Assembly (NCBI RefSeq): GCF_000238055.2
Contig: NZ_KE148312.1
Span: 2,386,038 to 2,450,037 of the forward strand
Origin: Oribacterium parvum ACB1
GTDB lineage: Bacteria; Bacillota; Clostridia; Lachnospirales; Lachnospiraceae
Reading direction: 5' to 3'
DNA: 64,000 bases
Under the pieces are notes generated by a model that made no database searches, was not told where the DNA came from, and was given only the letters and a program-made list of their open reading frames with translations. Numbering within the stretch: position 1 is the first letter of the stretch; every line of letters begins with the position of its first letter. Of this stretch, positions 45,084 through 53,459 are shown piece after piece. Both the position numbers and the translations under genes were made by a program.

Positions 45084-45268
45084 CCGCTCTCCAGTTCTGC
45101 TGTTATCTGTTTCTGTTTTACCGCTCTCCGGTTCTGCTGCTATCTGTTTCTGTTTTACCGCTCTCCGGTTCTGCTGCTATCTGTTTCTGTTTTACCGCTC
45201 TCCGGTTCTGCTGCTATCTGTTTCTGTTTTACCGCTCTCCGGTTCTGCTGCTATCTGTTTCTGTTTTG
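45084..45268 (-). repeat. Five 37-bp tandem repeats directly upstream of the polymerase gene
   Basis: Units occupy 45084-45120, 45121-45157, 45158-45194, 45195-45231 and 45232-45268. Units 2-4 are identical, the gene-proximal unit differs at two bases, and unit 5 differs at its last base. Read toward the gene (minus), each unit carries ACCGGAGAGCGG (ACTGGAGAGCGG in the proximal one), i.e. a Shine-Dalgarno-like core. Only the proximal copy is correctly placed before an ATG. The unit length is not a multiple of three and contains stops, so it is not coding. Confidence 0.95.
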
Positions 45269-45320
45269 CCGTTCTTCCAAATCTAAACACGCATCTACTA
45301 TACATGCTTCTTCTCATAAA

Positions 45321-45361
45321 AGAAACAATTGTCACAGTACTTCCTTGCAACAATTGTTTCT
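45321..45361 (-). terminator. Probable terminator of the LCP gene
   Basis: Perfect 12-base arms AGAAACAATTGT and ACAATTGTTTCT enclose 17 bases, 11 bases past the LCP stop. On the minus strand TTTCTTTTAT follows. Confidence 0.65.
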
Positions 45362-45371
45362 TCTTTACTAT

Positions 45372-47099
45372 TTAATCCACTATAACGCCAGGACCGTCAT
45401 TTCCACCACCTGAATCCGCAGTCGGTTCCACCCCGATACTGGGCTCCTGCGACTTTGTTTCACTCTTCTTCGTCTCGTCGGCGTTTTTCTTTGTTTCCTC
45501 CGTACTTTTCTTCTCATCGGAGTTTTTCTTTGTTTCCGAAGGACCTTGTGATTTGGTCTCCTCGGTGCTCTTTTTATTGTCCTCCACAGTCGGCTTCTGA
45601 TCCGAATTTTTCCCGGACGAACTGCTTTCTATACTATTTCCGTTCGCATCCGTCTCCTGCTTTTTATTCTTCTCGGATTCGCTTTCCTCAGCAGAATTCT
45701 TCTTTTTCTTCGTTTCTTCTTGCTTACCGTCCTTGGACTTCGTGCCTTCCTCCTCATCCTCATTCTTTTTGGATTTTTTCTCGGAGTGTTTTTCGCTCGA
45801 GTCGCCCTTTCCGTTCTTGTAAGCCGCCGCATCGGAAGCGATGGTATCACTAAAGGTCCAAACAGCGGAACTCGGTTTATAATCCTCATCTCCAAAGAGA
45901 TAAGCATGAAGCTTCGTTACATTGGAAGCCAAGTTAAGCGGAATAACACAATCCCCCTTCTTTCCCATCATTTGCGTACGAAGATCATACGGGAATCCCT
46001 CGGAACCGACAATATTGTAACGGTTTACCCCCTTCGCAAGTTCCAAAATATCTCCCACATCCACATTAAACGCAATCTGCGGAAGAACCGTGTCAATCAC
46101 ATTGGTCAGAGTTGCAAGATCCGCCTTCTTTGCATTCTCCAGAACCTGGGAAATAACTTCTCTCTGTCTCTTCGTTCTGGTAAAATCATCATCCATATAA
46201 CGAAGTCTTGCATAAGCTACCGCCTGCACACCGTCCAGATGCTGCATCCCCGGCTTCTTAATATATTCCGCAGCGGGGTTTTTCACATTGACTTTAGACT
46301 CAATACTGGTTTCATGAATGTAAGCATTCATATACTTGAATTCTTTTTCCGTAATATCAATGTCTACGCCGCCCAACATATTGATTACATCCGCAACCGC
46401 ACGCCAGTTAAAGGTCGCATAATGCTCAATATCCAAGTCCAAATTCTTATTCAATGCGGCAACAGCCTGCTCCGGTCCGCCATCCGCATAAGCTTCATTT
46501 ATTTTCGCAAAGCGAGACCCTGCTGCGAGATTCAGATAGGTATCACGGAACACAGAGGCAAGTTTAACCGCTCCTGTCGCTCTGTCTATGCAGACAATGA
46601 GCTGTACATCGGCATTGGCCCCTCTACCTACTCCTCCGTCACGGCTATCCACACCGAAAACGGCAATGGTCCAGTAGCCTTGCATCTGCTCTTGCTTAGT
46701 TACATCAATATTCTCGTTCTTTACATTTTTTATATTAAACTCTACTTCCGGCTTAATATTCATGTACCGCACAATATAGGCTGTACAGAAAATAAAAACC
46801 AATGTCAGGATTTCAATAACGGAAAGCAGCAAAATCTTCTTCCAGCGGGATTTTTTCTTTTTTTCTTTTTTACTGTATACCTCATCCAGCTCTTCTTGAA
46901 TATCCTTAGGCGTATTGACCTGCAGAATATCCAGATGTTCAATCCTTCTCTTTCCTTCCTTCTTTTCCTCGGGAAGAGTCACGATGGGAGCTTTTCTCCT
47001 TCCCTCTCCGGATATGGTATTTTCGCTATTTTTCTCGGTCGTATTTCTATTCAGCTCGCTATGGGGTCTTCTGCGTCCCCTATTCTGCTCTAATGCCAA
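45372..47099 (-). CDS. LytR-CpsA-Psr (LCP) family glycopolymer ligase
   Basis: A 575-residue membrane-anchored protein. A basic cytoplasmic tail (1-87) and one membrane segment (88-111) precede the extracellular LCP domain (about 143-345), with VFGVDSRDGGVGRGANADV, SVFRDTYLNL and a YARLRYMDDDFTRTKRQREV block carrying the phosphate-binding arginines. LCP enzymes attach polyprenyl-linked glycopolymers to peptidoglycan. The last 130 residues are a low-complexity Lys/Ser/Glu-rich tail ending in a Gly/Pro-rich stretch, with no sortase motif. The start is TTG: GGAGG lies 6 bases before it and no nearby ATG exists. It is 171 bases after the sugar transferase. Confidence 0.92.
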   Translation of the reverse strand: MALEQNRGRRRPHSELNRNTTEKNSENTISGEGRRKAPIVTLPEEKKEGKRRIEHLDILQVNTPKDIQEELDEVYSKKEKKKKSRWKKILLLSVIEILTLVFIFCTAYIVRYMNIKPEVEFNIKNVKNENIDVTKQEQMQGYWTIAVFGVDSRDGGVGRGANADVQLIVCIDRATGAVKLASVFRDTYLNLAAGSRFAKINEAYADGGPEQAVAALNKNLDLDIEHYATFNWRAVADVINMLGGVDIDITEKEFKYMNAYIHETSIESKVNVKNPAAEYIKKPGMQHLDGVQAVAYARLRYMDDDFTRTKRQREVISQVLENAKKADLATLTNVIDTVLPQIAFNVDVGDILELAKGVNRYNIVGSEGFPYDLRTQMMGKKGDCVIPLNLASNVTKLHAYLFGDEDYKPSSAVWTFSDTIASDAAAYKNGKGDSSEKHSEKKSKKNEDEEEGTKSKDGKQEETKKKKNSAEESESEKNKKQETDANGNSIESSSSGKNSDQKPTVEDNKKSTEETKSQGPSETKKNSDEKKSTEETKKNADETKKSETKSQEPSIGVEPTADSGGGNDGPGVIVD

Positions 47100-47270
47100 A
47101 ATCTACCTCCATCAACCGGATCGTTTAAGCCACTCCGGCATTTCCAATCAGCTTTTTACCTGTACTCTTTTTTTTGCAGCCGAAAACTCAGCTTTTTCCG
47201 ATAGTGAAAATTCTAAAAGTTTTCTTCACACACGGAATGATAGAGTATATTACCACAAAACAAGAAAAAG

Positions 47271-48686
47271 TTAATAGGCATTTTTGTTAACAAATCCTTT
47301 CCATACGGTTAAAAAAAGAATTTTAATATCCAGACCGAGACTCCAGTGTTCTATATACCAAAGATCACAGCGAATTCTCGCCGGAATAGAAGTATCTCCC
47401 CTGAAACCGTTCACTTGCGCCCATCCCGTAATCCCCGGACGAACCTGATGTTTAATCATATAACGGGGAATCTGTTCCTTAAACATTTCAACAAACTGGG
47501 TCCTCTCCGGTCTCGGGCCGACAAGAGACATATCTCCCTTTAAAACATTAAAAAATTGAGGAAGTTCATCAATAGAAGTCTTCCGGATAATTTTTCCGAT
47601 TCCGGTTACCCGCGGATCCCCTTTTACAGTCCATGCCTTCTTTTCATCCTCTGTTTTTTGAACGCCCATAGAGCGAAACTTGTACATCATAAAGGGACGG
47701 TTGTGAAGTCCAACTCTTTCCTGTTTAAAAATGATCGGTCCGGGAGAACTCAGCTTGACAAGCACCGCTATAACAAGCATAAGCGGTCCAAAAAGAATGA
47801 GCCCCACCAGAGCCCCGATGATATCGATCACCCTCTTCAGTAATGCATTGAAAGGCTCGGTCAACGGAACATTTCGAATATTGATAATCGGTAAGCCGTC
47901 CATGTCTTCCGCAATCGGTTTAGAATGAATGATTTCCTGATAGTCGGGAATGAACTTCGTATGTACTCCGGATTTTTCACATACCGCTACGATTCCGGGA
48001 AGCTTTTCGTAGGCAGCAAGAGGAAGTGTAATCGCAATCTCATCAATTGTATTCTTACTCAAAAGCTCTCCGAGATCCTTGATTTTACCAATTACGGAAA
48101 CATCACGGTAAGACGCTCCCTGCTCCGTCAGATCATCAACTATTCCGTAGATACGATAGCCCCAATCCGGATTTTTCTTACACAAATCGATAAAACGATC
48201 TGAAACCGGAGAAAAGCCAACAAGAATAATATGCTTTTGATTAAAGCCTCTCTTTCGAAGAGAAGAAAGAGTTCTCCGTAAAGCATACCTTTCCACCGTC
48301 GTAATACAGATAGAAAAAATATAGAAAAATCCCAACATTCTTGTGGAATAATGTTCAAAATATCCACTCTTTCGAAAAGCAAAGAGAATGGATGCAGAAA
48401 GAAGAAGCCCTATGGAATTACTCTGAATAATCCTAAAGAGCGCCGTCTTCATGCGAATGGTTCTCATCGGCTTATACAACCCTAATATCCAGTACAAAAA
48501 CAGATAAGCCGGAATCATAGGAATCAGCACAGTAAAATAAAACCTCGGAGAAAGCACACCATGCCCCTGAGGAAATATCGGATTCTTTATCGCAAAATAC
48601 CACGCCAGGCTATAGGATAACGCCAAAACCAAGGCATCTAAAAGCACTTGCAATTGATTTAATTGTCTTTGGAAGTCCTTAATCAT
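47271..48686 (-). CDS. Undecaprenyl-phosphate sugar-1-phosphate transferase
   Basis: A 471-residue polyisoprenyl-phosphate hexose-1-phosphate transferase that starts synthesis of a surface glycan on undecaprenyl phosphate. Four N-terminal membrane helices (about 10-125) and a CoA-binding-like domain (about 145-265) precede the catalytic Bac_transf domain, which has a hydrophobic hairpin at 285-310. Catalytic landmarks are KFRSM, SIDELPQFFNVLKGDMSLVG with the Asp-Glu pair, PRPE, and RPGITGWAQVNG. The ATG has no Shine-Dalgarno sequence; a perfect TATAAT ends 8 bases upstream, suggesting a leaderless transcript. The donor sugar cannot be assigned. Confidence 0.92.
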   Translation of the reverse strand: MIKDFQRQLNQLQVLLDALVLALSYSLAWYFAIKNPIFPQGHGVLSPRFYFTVLIPMIPAYLFLYWILGLYKPMRTIRMKTALFRIIQSNSIGLLLSASILFAFRKSGYFEHYSTRMLGFFYIFSICITTVERYALRRTLSSLRKRGFNQKHIILVGFSPVSDRFIDLCKKNPDWGYRIYGIVDDLTEQGASYRDVSVIGKIKDLGELLSKNTIDEIAITLPLAAYEKLPGIVAVCEKSGVHTKFIPDYQEIIHSKPIAEDMDGLPIINIRNVPLTEPFNALLKRVIDIIGALVGLILFGPLMLVIAVLVKLSSPGPIIFKQERVGLHNRPFMMYKFRSMGVQKTEDEKKAWTVKGDPRVTGIGKIIRKTSIDELPQFFNVLKGDMSLVGPRPERTQFVEMFKEQIPRYMIKHQVRPGITGWAQVNGFRGDTSIPARIRCDLWYIEHWSLGLDIKILFLTVWKGFVNKNAY

Positions 48687-48693
48687 AGTGACG

Positions 48694-48699
48694 ATTATA
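48694..48699 (-). promoter_or_regulatory. TATAAT box abutting the sugar-transferase start
   Basis: TATAAT (48699-48694, minus strand) lies 7 bases before the ATG at 48686, predicting a transcript start within 0-3 bases of the codon. The -35 region is weak. Confidence 0.4.
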
Positions 48700-48721
48700 C
48701 AATAGGATGAATCACTTGCAT

Positions 48722-48752
48722 AGTAAAAGCAGGAGAAACTCCTGCTTTTTTA
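48722..48752 (-). terminator. Terminator of the exported esterase gene
   Basis: GCAGGAG and CTCCTGC form a 7-bp stem extended by A-T pairs, with a 3-base loop (48729-48745). T-runs flank it on both strands. It lies about 55 bases past the esterase stop. Confidence 0.7.
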
Positions 48753-48804
48753 AAAGTCCATATTTGCCGTAATTTTTTAAATCTGATTCCGGTAAAGATT
48801 CTCT

Positions 48805-49827
48805 CTAGGAAACTGCAGAGCGAGCAAAGTTAATCTGCTCCTTTAAACTCTCTTCCGCTTCGACTAAATCCATGTGAAGTTCATAGTCATGCGGAAGATC
48901 TCCTTCCGGAAAATAAGAGCTGACCGGAATCCCCAACGCTTTACATTTTTTTTCAAAATCCAGTGCCTGCTCACGGAAAGAACCGATGCTTGCATCCGAT
49001 AAAAATGTAGGAGGAAAGCTTCTGGTCAGGAAATCTTCCAATCTTGTTTCCTCTGCCTTCTTCCCGGAATAAAATTCATCATCTTGGAAATAATCCCTTC
49101 CCCAGGAAAGAAAAAGCTCATCATTTTCTTCCAAACCGGTCTGATGGAAGCGCGTGCAGTCCAATAAGCCGGAAAGAGAAATAAGACCGCAAACTCTTGC
49201 TCCTCTTCTTGTCAGGAAAGAGGGAATACCCAATTTCTTTCCATAGCTTTCATTGGTCTGCGTTAAAAGAAACTGACCGGCAAGATTTACCCCGGCACTG
49301 TCTCCCATTAAAATCAGCTTCCTCGGATTAATTCCCAGCTTGTCCCTGTCCTCCAAGATCTTTTGTACGCAGTACGATAGCTGCTTAAGCGCTGTAGGAT
49401 AGGGATAATCCGGAGCCAAAGAATAGTCTACCGCAATGACCTGAAAGCCGGAACGGAGCCAAGCGAGAAAATAAGGATTGTCTTCCACAACCTCCTTGCT
49501 TCCCGAAACGAAGCCGCCACCATGAACATAAATGATGGTTCCCAAAACTTTCTTCCGTCTCTCATTGGGATAAACATAGGCATCATAATAATTGTTCGGA
49601 TAAGTGGAGGGGTAAGGAATATCCTTATAGCAAGTAAACTCATAATAGGCGTCTCTTCTGCTGACCGCTATATTGACCGGCGCGGCCGCTTTACTGTATC
49701 TTCTTGAACCGGCCAAAGTATCGGATGTGCCGACAAAGCCCGCTATACAAAAAATAAACAAAGAAAAAAAGGCCATTCTAAGGAACTTTTGAAGCTTTTT
49801 CTTCCCTATGAAATGTACTTTCCCCAT
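48805..49827 (-). CDS. Exported HSL-type alpha/beta hydrolase (esterase/deacetylase)
   Basis: A 340-residue protein. An N-terminal hydrophobic signal or anchor (about residues 17-36) places it outside the membrane. The hydrolase is of the hormone-sensitive-lipase class: oxyanion motif VHGGGFVSG, nucleophile elbow GDSAGVNLA, and a C-terminal GDLPHDYELH providing the catalytic His. The start is the ATG at 49827 after AAGGA; the frame extends to a TTG at 49848 without support. Its place beside polysaccharide genes suggests de-esterification of a surface or dietary glycan, but substrate is unknown. A terminator separates it from the sugar transferase. Confidence 0.83.
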   Translation of the reverse strand: MGKVHFIGKKKLQKFLRMAFFSLFIFCIAGFVGTSDTLAGSRRYSKAAAPVNIAVSRRDAYYEFTCYKDIPYPSTYPNNYYDAYVYPNERRKKVLGTIIYVHGGGFVSGSKEVVEDNPYFLAWLRSGFQVIAVDYSLAPDYPYPTALKQLSYCVQKILEDRDKLGINPRKLILMGDSAGVNLAGQFLLTQTNESYGKKLGIPSFLTRRGARVCGLISLSGLLDCTRFHQTGLEENDELFLSWGRDYFQDDEFYSGKKAEETRLEDFLTRSFPPTFLSDASIGSFREQALDFEKKCKALGIPVSSYFPEGDLPHDYELHMDLVEAEESLKEQINFARSAVS

Positions 49828-50201
49828 AATGCAATCCTTATTTTGCAAAATAACAAGCTAAAAACCCGCTATTCTATGCAAACTCCTTTTCCTTAATTTG
49901 AGAATGCCTTTTCGCCTGCTGTTATATCTAAAAGCAAGTAAATAAAAAGGCATGTTTTTTCCACAAAAATATCTCGTCAATCTTAACAAAAAAATAAGTT
50001 TTTATCAATAAAAATAAAAAAAGCCGGATTATAAGAAAGTTTTTTGTTTCCGTTCTCCGATGAATTTGGGACTTACGGAAGTCGTTCCTTTCTATAACAC
50101 AGCTTTTTTATCGCATTTTATATCACAATTTCACTATTTATATATCGCAATTCTACTGTTTTTATATCGCAATTCTATTATTTTTTTAGGGAAAAAATTC
50201 C
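49828..50201. other. AT-rich intergenic region (374 bp)
   Basis: No gene is visible. It holds the esterase promoter region and, at 50119-50184, three 22-bp tandem repeats just past the HtrA stop. No convincing terminator for htrA was seen. Confidence 0.55.
50119..50184. repeat. Three 22-bp tandem repeats downstream of htrA
   Basis: Units at 50119-50140, 50141-50162 and 50163-50184 all begin TATATCRCAATT. Units 2 and 3 differ only near their ends; unit 1 is more diverged. Confidence 0.8.
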
Positions 50202-51458
50202 TTAGCCTCTCGTTTCTGATTGATTATTCTTCCCTAATGTTACCGAAACGGTCTTTTCTTCATACTCTCCCTTACCGGAAAGTCTCTGTACCGTGACTTC
50301 CACCTTTTCTCCTGCCTTATAGCGGGAAAGAAGGCCGGAAAGCTCCTCAAGGCTTGCCACAGACTGCCCGTCGAACTTTGTAATGATATCCTTCTCCTGT
50401 AAAGCGGAGTTGTCGATTCCCTCCCCCGTTAAGAGCTTAAAGATATAAATCCCCTCCGGCATATTGTAGGCTTCGGAAATACTGCTATCCACCGTTTTCC
50501 CTTGGATTCCGATATAGCCCTTTTCTTCCTGACTGACCTTTGCCCTTGTCGTTCTCTTGGAAAGCCCCTCCACGATTTCCTTTACTTTCTTCGACGGAAT
50601 AGAATAACCCATACCTTCTACTGTAGTATCGGAATACTTTGCCACATTGATTCCGATGAGCTCCCCGTTCATATTGAGAAGAGCTCCGCCGGAATTACCC
50701 GGATTAATTGCCGCATCGGTCTGTAAAAGACCCGACTCCGTTCCACCTTCCGTGGAAATATCTCTATTCTTAGCGGAAATGATACCGGTGGTTACAGACT
50801 GTCCGTATCCTAAAGCATTTCCGATAGCCACCACCTGATCTCCAACACTTACACTGTCAGAATCTCCATACTTTGCAAAGCTAATGCTATTTAAAGTATC
50901 CTGAGAAATAGCGGAAAGCGGAATCGCAATGACCGCAAGATCTACATCGCTGTCTGTTCCCTTAATCTCCGCATCATAGGACTTTCCGTCTACAAACTGA
51001 ACGGAAAGAGCCGTAGAATCCTCTACCACATGGTTGTTTGTAACAATCAAAAGCTCGGAATCATTCTTTCCGATTATCACACCGGAACCGCTTGCTGCTG
51101 CTTCCTGCTCTCCGCTCTGCCCGAAAATGGAGTATCCGTACTGCTGATAGCGAATGGTATTCGTTATGGAAACCACCTCCGGCATTGCATTCTTCGCAAT
51201 CTCCGAAACCGACCCGCTTGCTTCCGAACGAGTGTTTGCAGAAGAAGAATTTAACTGCTGCGCAGAGTTCTTTTCCGTTTCCTTATTTGCAGCATCCTCA
51301 CCAAAGAGTGTCGTTCCCTTATTCGCATTCGCTTGTCCCAAGACCTCCGATCGATACTGCGTGGATAACGCATTTACCCCAACCATTGTACCCCCGGCAA
51401 CCGAGCCGAAGAGCATAGCCGATAAAACCAGTCCGGCAAATTTTCTTCCTCTATTCAT
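50202..51458 (-). CDS. HtrA/DegP-type serine protease with PDZ domain
   Basis: A 418-residue membrane-anchored surface protease for quality control of secreted proteins. A signal anchor (about 7-30) is followed by a Ser/Asn/Ala-rich linker. The trypsin-like domain has catalytic His143 (TNNHVVED), Asp173 (DVDLAV) and Ser256 (GNSGGAL). A PDZ domain follows (about 308-410; GYIGIQGKTV, then LQEKDIITKFDGQSV). TAGGAGGT precedes the ATG. Whether it corresponds to HtrA, HtrB or YycK-type paralogues cannot be told. Confidence 0.94.
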   Translation of the reverse strand: MNRGRKFAGLVLSAMLFGSVAGGTMVGVNALSTQYRSEVLGQANANKGTTLFGEDAANKETEKNSAQQLNSSSANTRSEASGSVSEIAKNAMPEVVSITNTIRYQQYGYSIFGQSGEQEAAASGSGVIIGKNDSELLIVTNNHVVEDSTALSVQFVDGKSYDAEIKGTDSDVDLAVIAIPLSAISQDTLNSISFAKYGDSDSVSVGDQVVAIGNALGYGQSVTTGIISAKNRDISTEGGTESGLLQTDAAINPGNSGGALLNMNGELIGINVAKYSDTTVEGMGYSIPSKKVKEIVEGLSKRTTRAKVSQEEKGYIGIQGKTVDSSISEAYNMPEGIYIFKLLTGEGIDNSALQEKDIITKFDGQSVASLEELSGLLSRYKAGEKVEVTVQRLSGKGEYEEKTVSVTLGKNNQSETRG

Positions 51459-51559
51459 ATCTATACCTCCTAAACCATCTTTAATCGCCTCTTATTTCCG
51501 AAGGCGTTAAAACTTTCTTTGCTTTACGAGGCATAGAATAGAAAAAAAATATGTTTTAA

Positions 51560-51599
51560 AAATGGAGAAAGAGTGAAGATAATGTGTCTTCACTCTTTC
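51560..51599 (-). terminator. Terminator at the end of the alpha-glucoside operon
   Basis: GAAAGAGTGAAGA (51567-51579) pairs perfectly over 13 bases with TCTTCACTCTTTC (51587-51599). On the minus strand TCCATTTTT follows. It lies about 75 bases past the last glucosidase stop. Confidence 0.65.
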
Positions 51600-51675
51600 C
51601 GATATGCTCGTCACTTTTCGATCTATAAAAAAACTCCTTTATGCTGTGCAGGTCCATATCGGAGGCACGCTCTCG

Positions 51676-53346
51676 CTATAGCTCCAGTATCGTCGCTTCA
51701 TATCCGGACAGTCGTATTTTCTTCCCGAAAAGGCAAGGTTCGGCATTCGAGAGTATTACTTTCTTCACCTCGGAGGGAAGTTCGATTTCCCGTTCTTCTT
51801 TTCTGTAGTTCCCGAGGACAAGGATCGTCTTTTCGCCCTTTCTGTAAAATGCCATCAGGCGGTCTTCTTCCGGCATAAAAGGAATAAAGTCTCCGTAAAC
51901 TATCGTTTCCTTATACTCCGGATTCTTTCTTAGAGCACAGAGCTTCTTATAATAGCTCAAAACGGAATCTTCGTCCCGCTCCTGTGATTCCACATTGATT
52001 CTTGTGTAATTCGGATTTACGGGAAGCCATGGCTTTCCCTTAGTAAATCCAGCATTTTCATCATCGCTCCACTGCATCGGAGTACGCGCATTATCTCTTG
52101 TGAAGCGGTTCACAATGGCAAGTGCTTCCTTCTCGGAAAATCCTTCTTCCAGACAGAGCGCATATTCATCAATGGTAGAAATATCGTCCACTGTGGAAAT
52201 ATTTTCCAGCACGATATTTTCCATACCGATTTCCTGCCCCTGGTAAATAAAGGGAAGTCCTCTTTGCAGCATCTGCATGGTAGCTAGGAATTTCTTCGCC
52301 TTTTCCGACAAATCTTCCTTCGGTATATAGAAGTTCACCCCGCGGGATTCGTCATGGTTTTCAATAATGGTGGAAATGAAACCGACCGGATTGACGAGCT
52401 TTTGCGTAAGGAAACAGCAATCTCGATACATATTCGGGCTAACCGTCTCTGCATCAAACCAGCCGATTTCAGAATGTGCGCTGGAATGTGCCCGGAAATC
52501 AAACATGGAAGAGAAATAACCATTTTCCCCGATAAACTCCGGAATCTGCTCCTCCGTCTCGTTAAACACTTCTCCCACGGTAAAAGCATGATGAGGCTTA
52601 AAGCAGCGGTCTCGCATCTCCCCCAGGAATTCGCCGATTCCTTTTGCAGCATAAATCATGTTGCGGCAGCTTGCCATGCCGTCTTCCCTATCTGCCGGGA
52701 AATTGTAGCCCTGAAGAGGAAAGACCTTTTTTAAGTTTAAAATCGCATCAATTCGGAAGCCGGCAATGCCTTTATCCAGCCACCAGTTGATCATCTTGTA
52801 GATTTCTTCCCGTACTTCCGGATTCTCCCAGTTTAAGTCCGGTTGCTTCTTATGGAATAGGTGCAGGTAGTAGGTATTCTCCGTTCCTTCCACCTTCTCC
52901 CATACCGAACCGCCGAAGTAAGATCTCCAGTTATTCGGTGCATGACCGTCCACACCCTCTTCAAAGTGAAAATAGTTTGCATAATGCCCCTTAGGATCGG
53001 CTACCGCTTTTTTAAACCACTCATGCTCATCACTGCAATGATTTACCACAAGATCGAGAAGGATATACATATCCCTCTTCTTCGCTTCGGAAATCAGCTC
53101 ATCCATGTCCTCATTCGTACCGAAGCGCGGGTCAATCTTATAGTAGTCGGCAATATCGTAGCCTTGATCCGCAAGAGGGGAAAGAAAGCAAGGGGAAATC
53201 CAGATGATATCGATTCCCAGCCCTTTCAGATAATCGAGCTTTCCGATAATTCCTCTTAAGTCTCCGATACCGTTTCCTTTTGTATCCAGGAAACTCTTCG
53301 GATATATCTGGTATGCGACTTTTTCCTGCCACCATTCTTTTTTCAT
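51676..53346 (-). CDS. GH13 alpha-glucosidase (Ala after nucleophile)
   Basis: A 556-residue cytosolic glycoside hydrolase of GH13 subfamily 31 type. The catalytic triad is visible: nucleophile Asp200 in GFRIDAI, acid/base Glu259 in VGEVFNE, and Asp332 in ENHDESRG. Conserved region I is DLVVNHCSDEH. The residue after the nucleophile is Ala, which in characterised members tends to go with alpha-1,4 or broad activity rather than strict alpha-1,6. That reading is inference. GGAG before the ATG at 53346 fixes the start. It is the last gene of the uptake operon; no phosphotransferase genes are present, so a free-sugar rather than a sugar-phosphate substrate is more likely. Confidence 0.9.
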   Translation of the reverse strand: MKKEWWQEKVAYQIYPKSFLDTKGNGIGDLRGIIGKLDYLKGLGIDIIWISPCFLSPLADQGYDIADYYKIDPRFGTNEDMDELISEAKKRDMYILLDLVVNHCSDEHEWFKKAVADPKGHYANYFHFEEGVDGHAPNNWRSYFGGSVWEKVEGTENTYYLHLFHKKQPDLNWENPEVREEIYKMINWWLDKGIAGFRIDAILNLKKVFPLQGYNFPADREDGMASCRNMIYAAKGIGEFLGEMRDRCFKPHHAFTVGEVFNETEEQIPEFIGENGYFSSMFDFRAHSSAHSEIGWFDAETVSPNMYRDCCFLTQKLVNPVGFISTIIENHDESRGVNFYIPKEDLSEKAKKFLATMQMLQRGLPFIYQGQEIGMENIVLENISTVDDISTIDEYALCLEEGFSEKEALAIVNRFTRDNARTPMQWSDDENAGFTKGKPWLPVNPNYTRINVESQERDEDSVLSYYKKLCALRKNPEYKETIVYGDFIPFMPEEDRLMAFYRKGEKTILVLGNYRKEEREIELPSEVKKVILSNAEPCLFGKKIRLSGYEATILEL

Positions 53347-53380
53347 TTCTTCTCCTTTTACTCTATTCTTATCCATTTTA

Positions 53381-53430
53381 ATCTTAGCAATTTAAATCTT
53401 AGCAATTTTACGCTATTCTTAGCAATTAAG
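53381..53430. repeat. 15-bp direct repeats between the two glucosidases
   Basis: ATCTTAGCAATTT occurs at 53381 and 53396 (15-base period), with a related copy TTCTTAGCAATTA at about 53416. Confidence 0.6.
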
Positions 53431-53459
53431 GAAAATGTAAACTCGTCTTTTTCTCCAAT

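Noticed and set aside
45084..45268. CRISPR-like array of 37-bp repeats
   Set aside because: The units are directly contiguous with no spacers between them, and no cas genes are nearby. It is a plain tandem repeat.
45720..47093. 457-codon open frame antisense to the LCP gene
   Set aside because: It mirrors a well-supported LCP gene in the opposite strand, lacks a ribosome binding site and has no recognisable domain.
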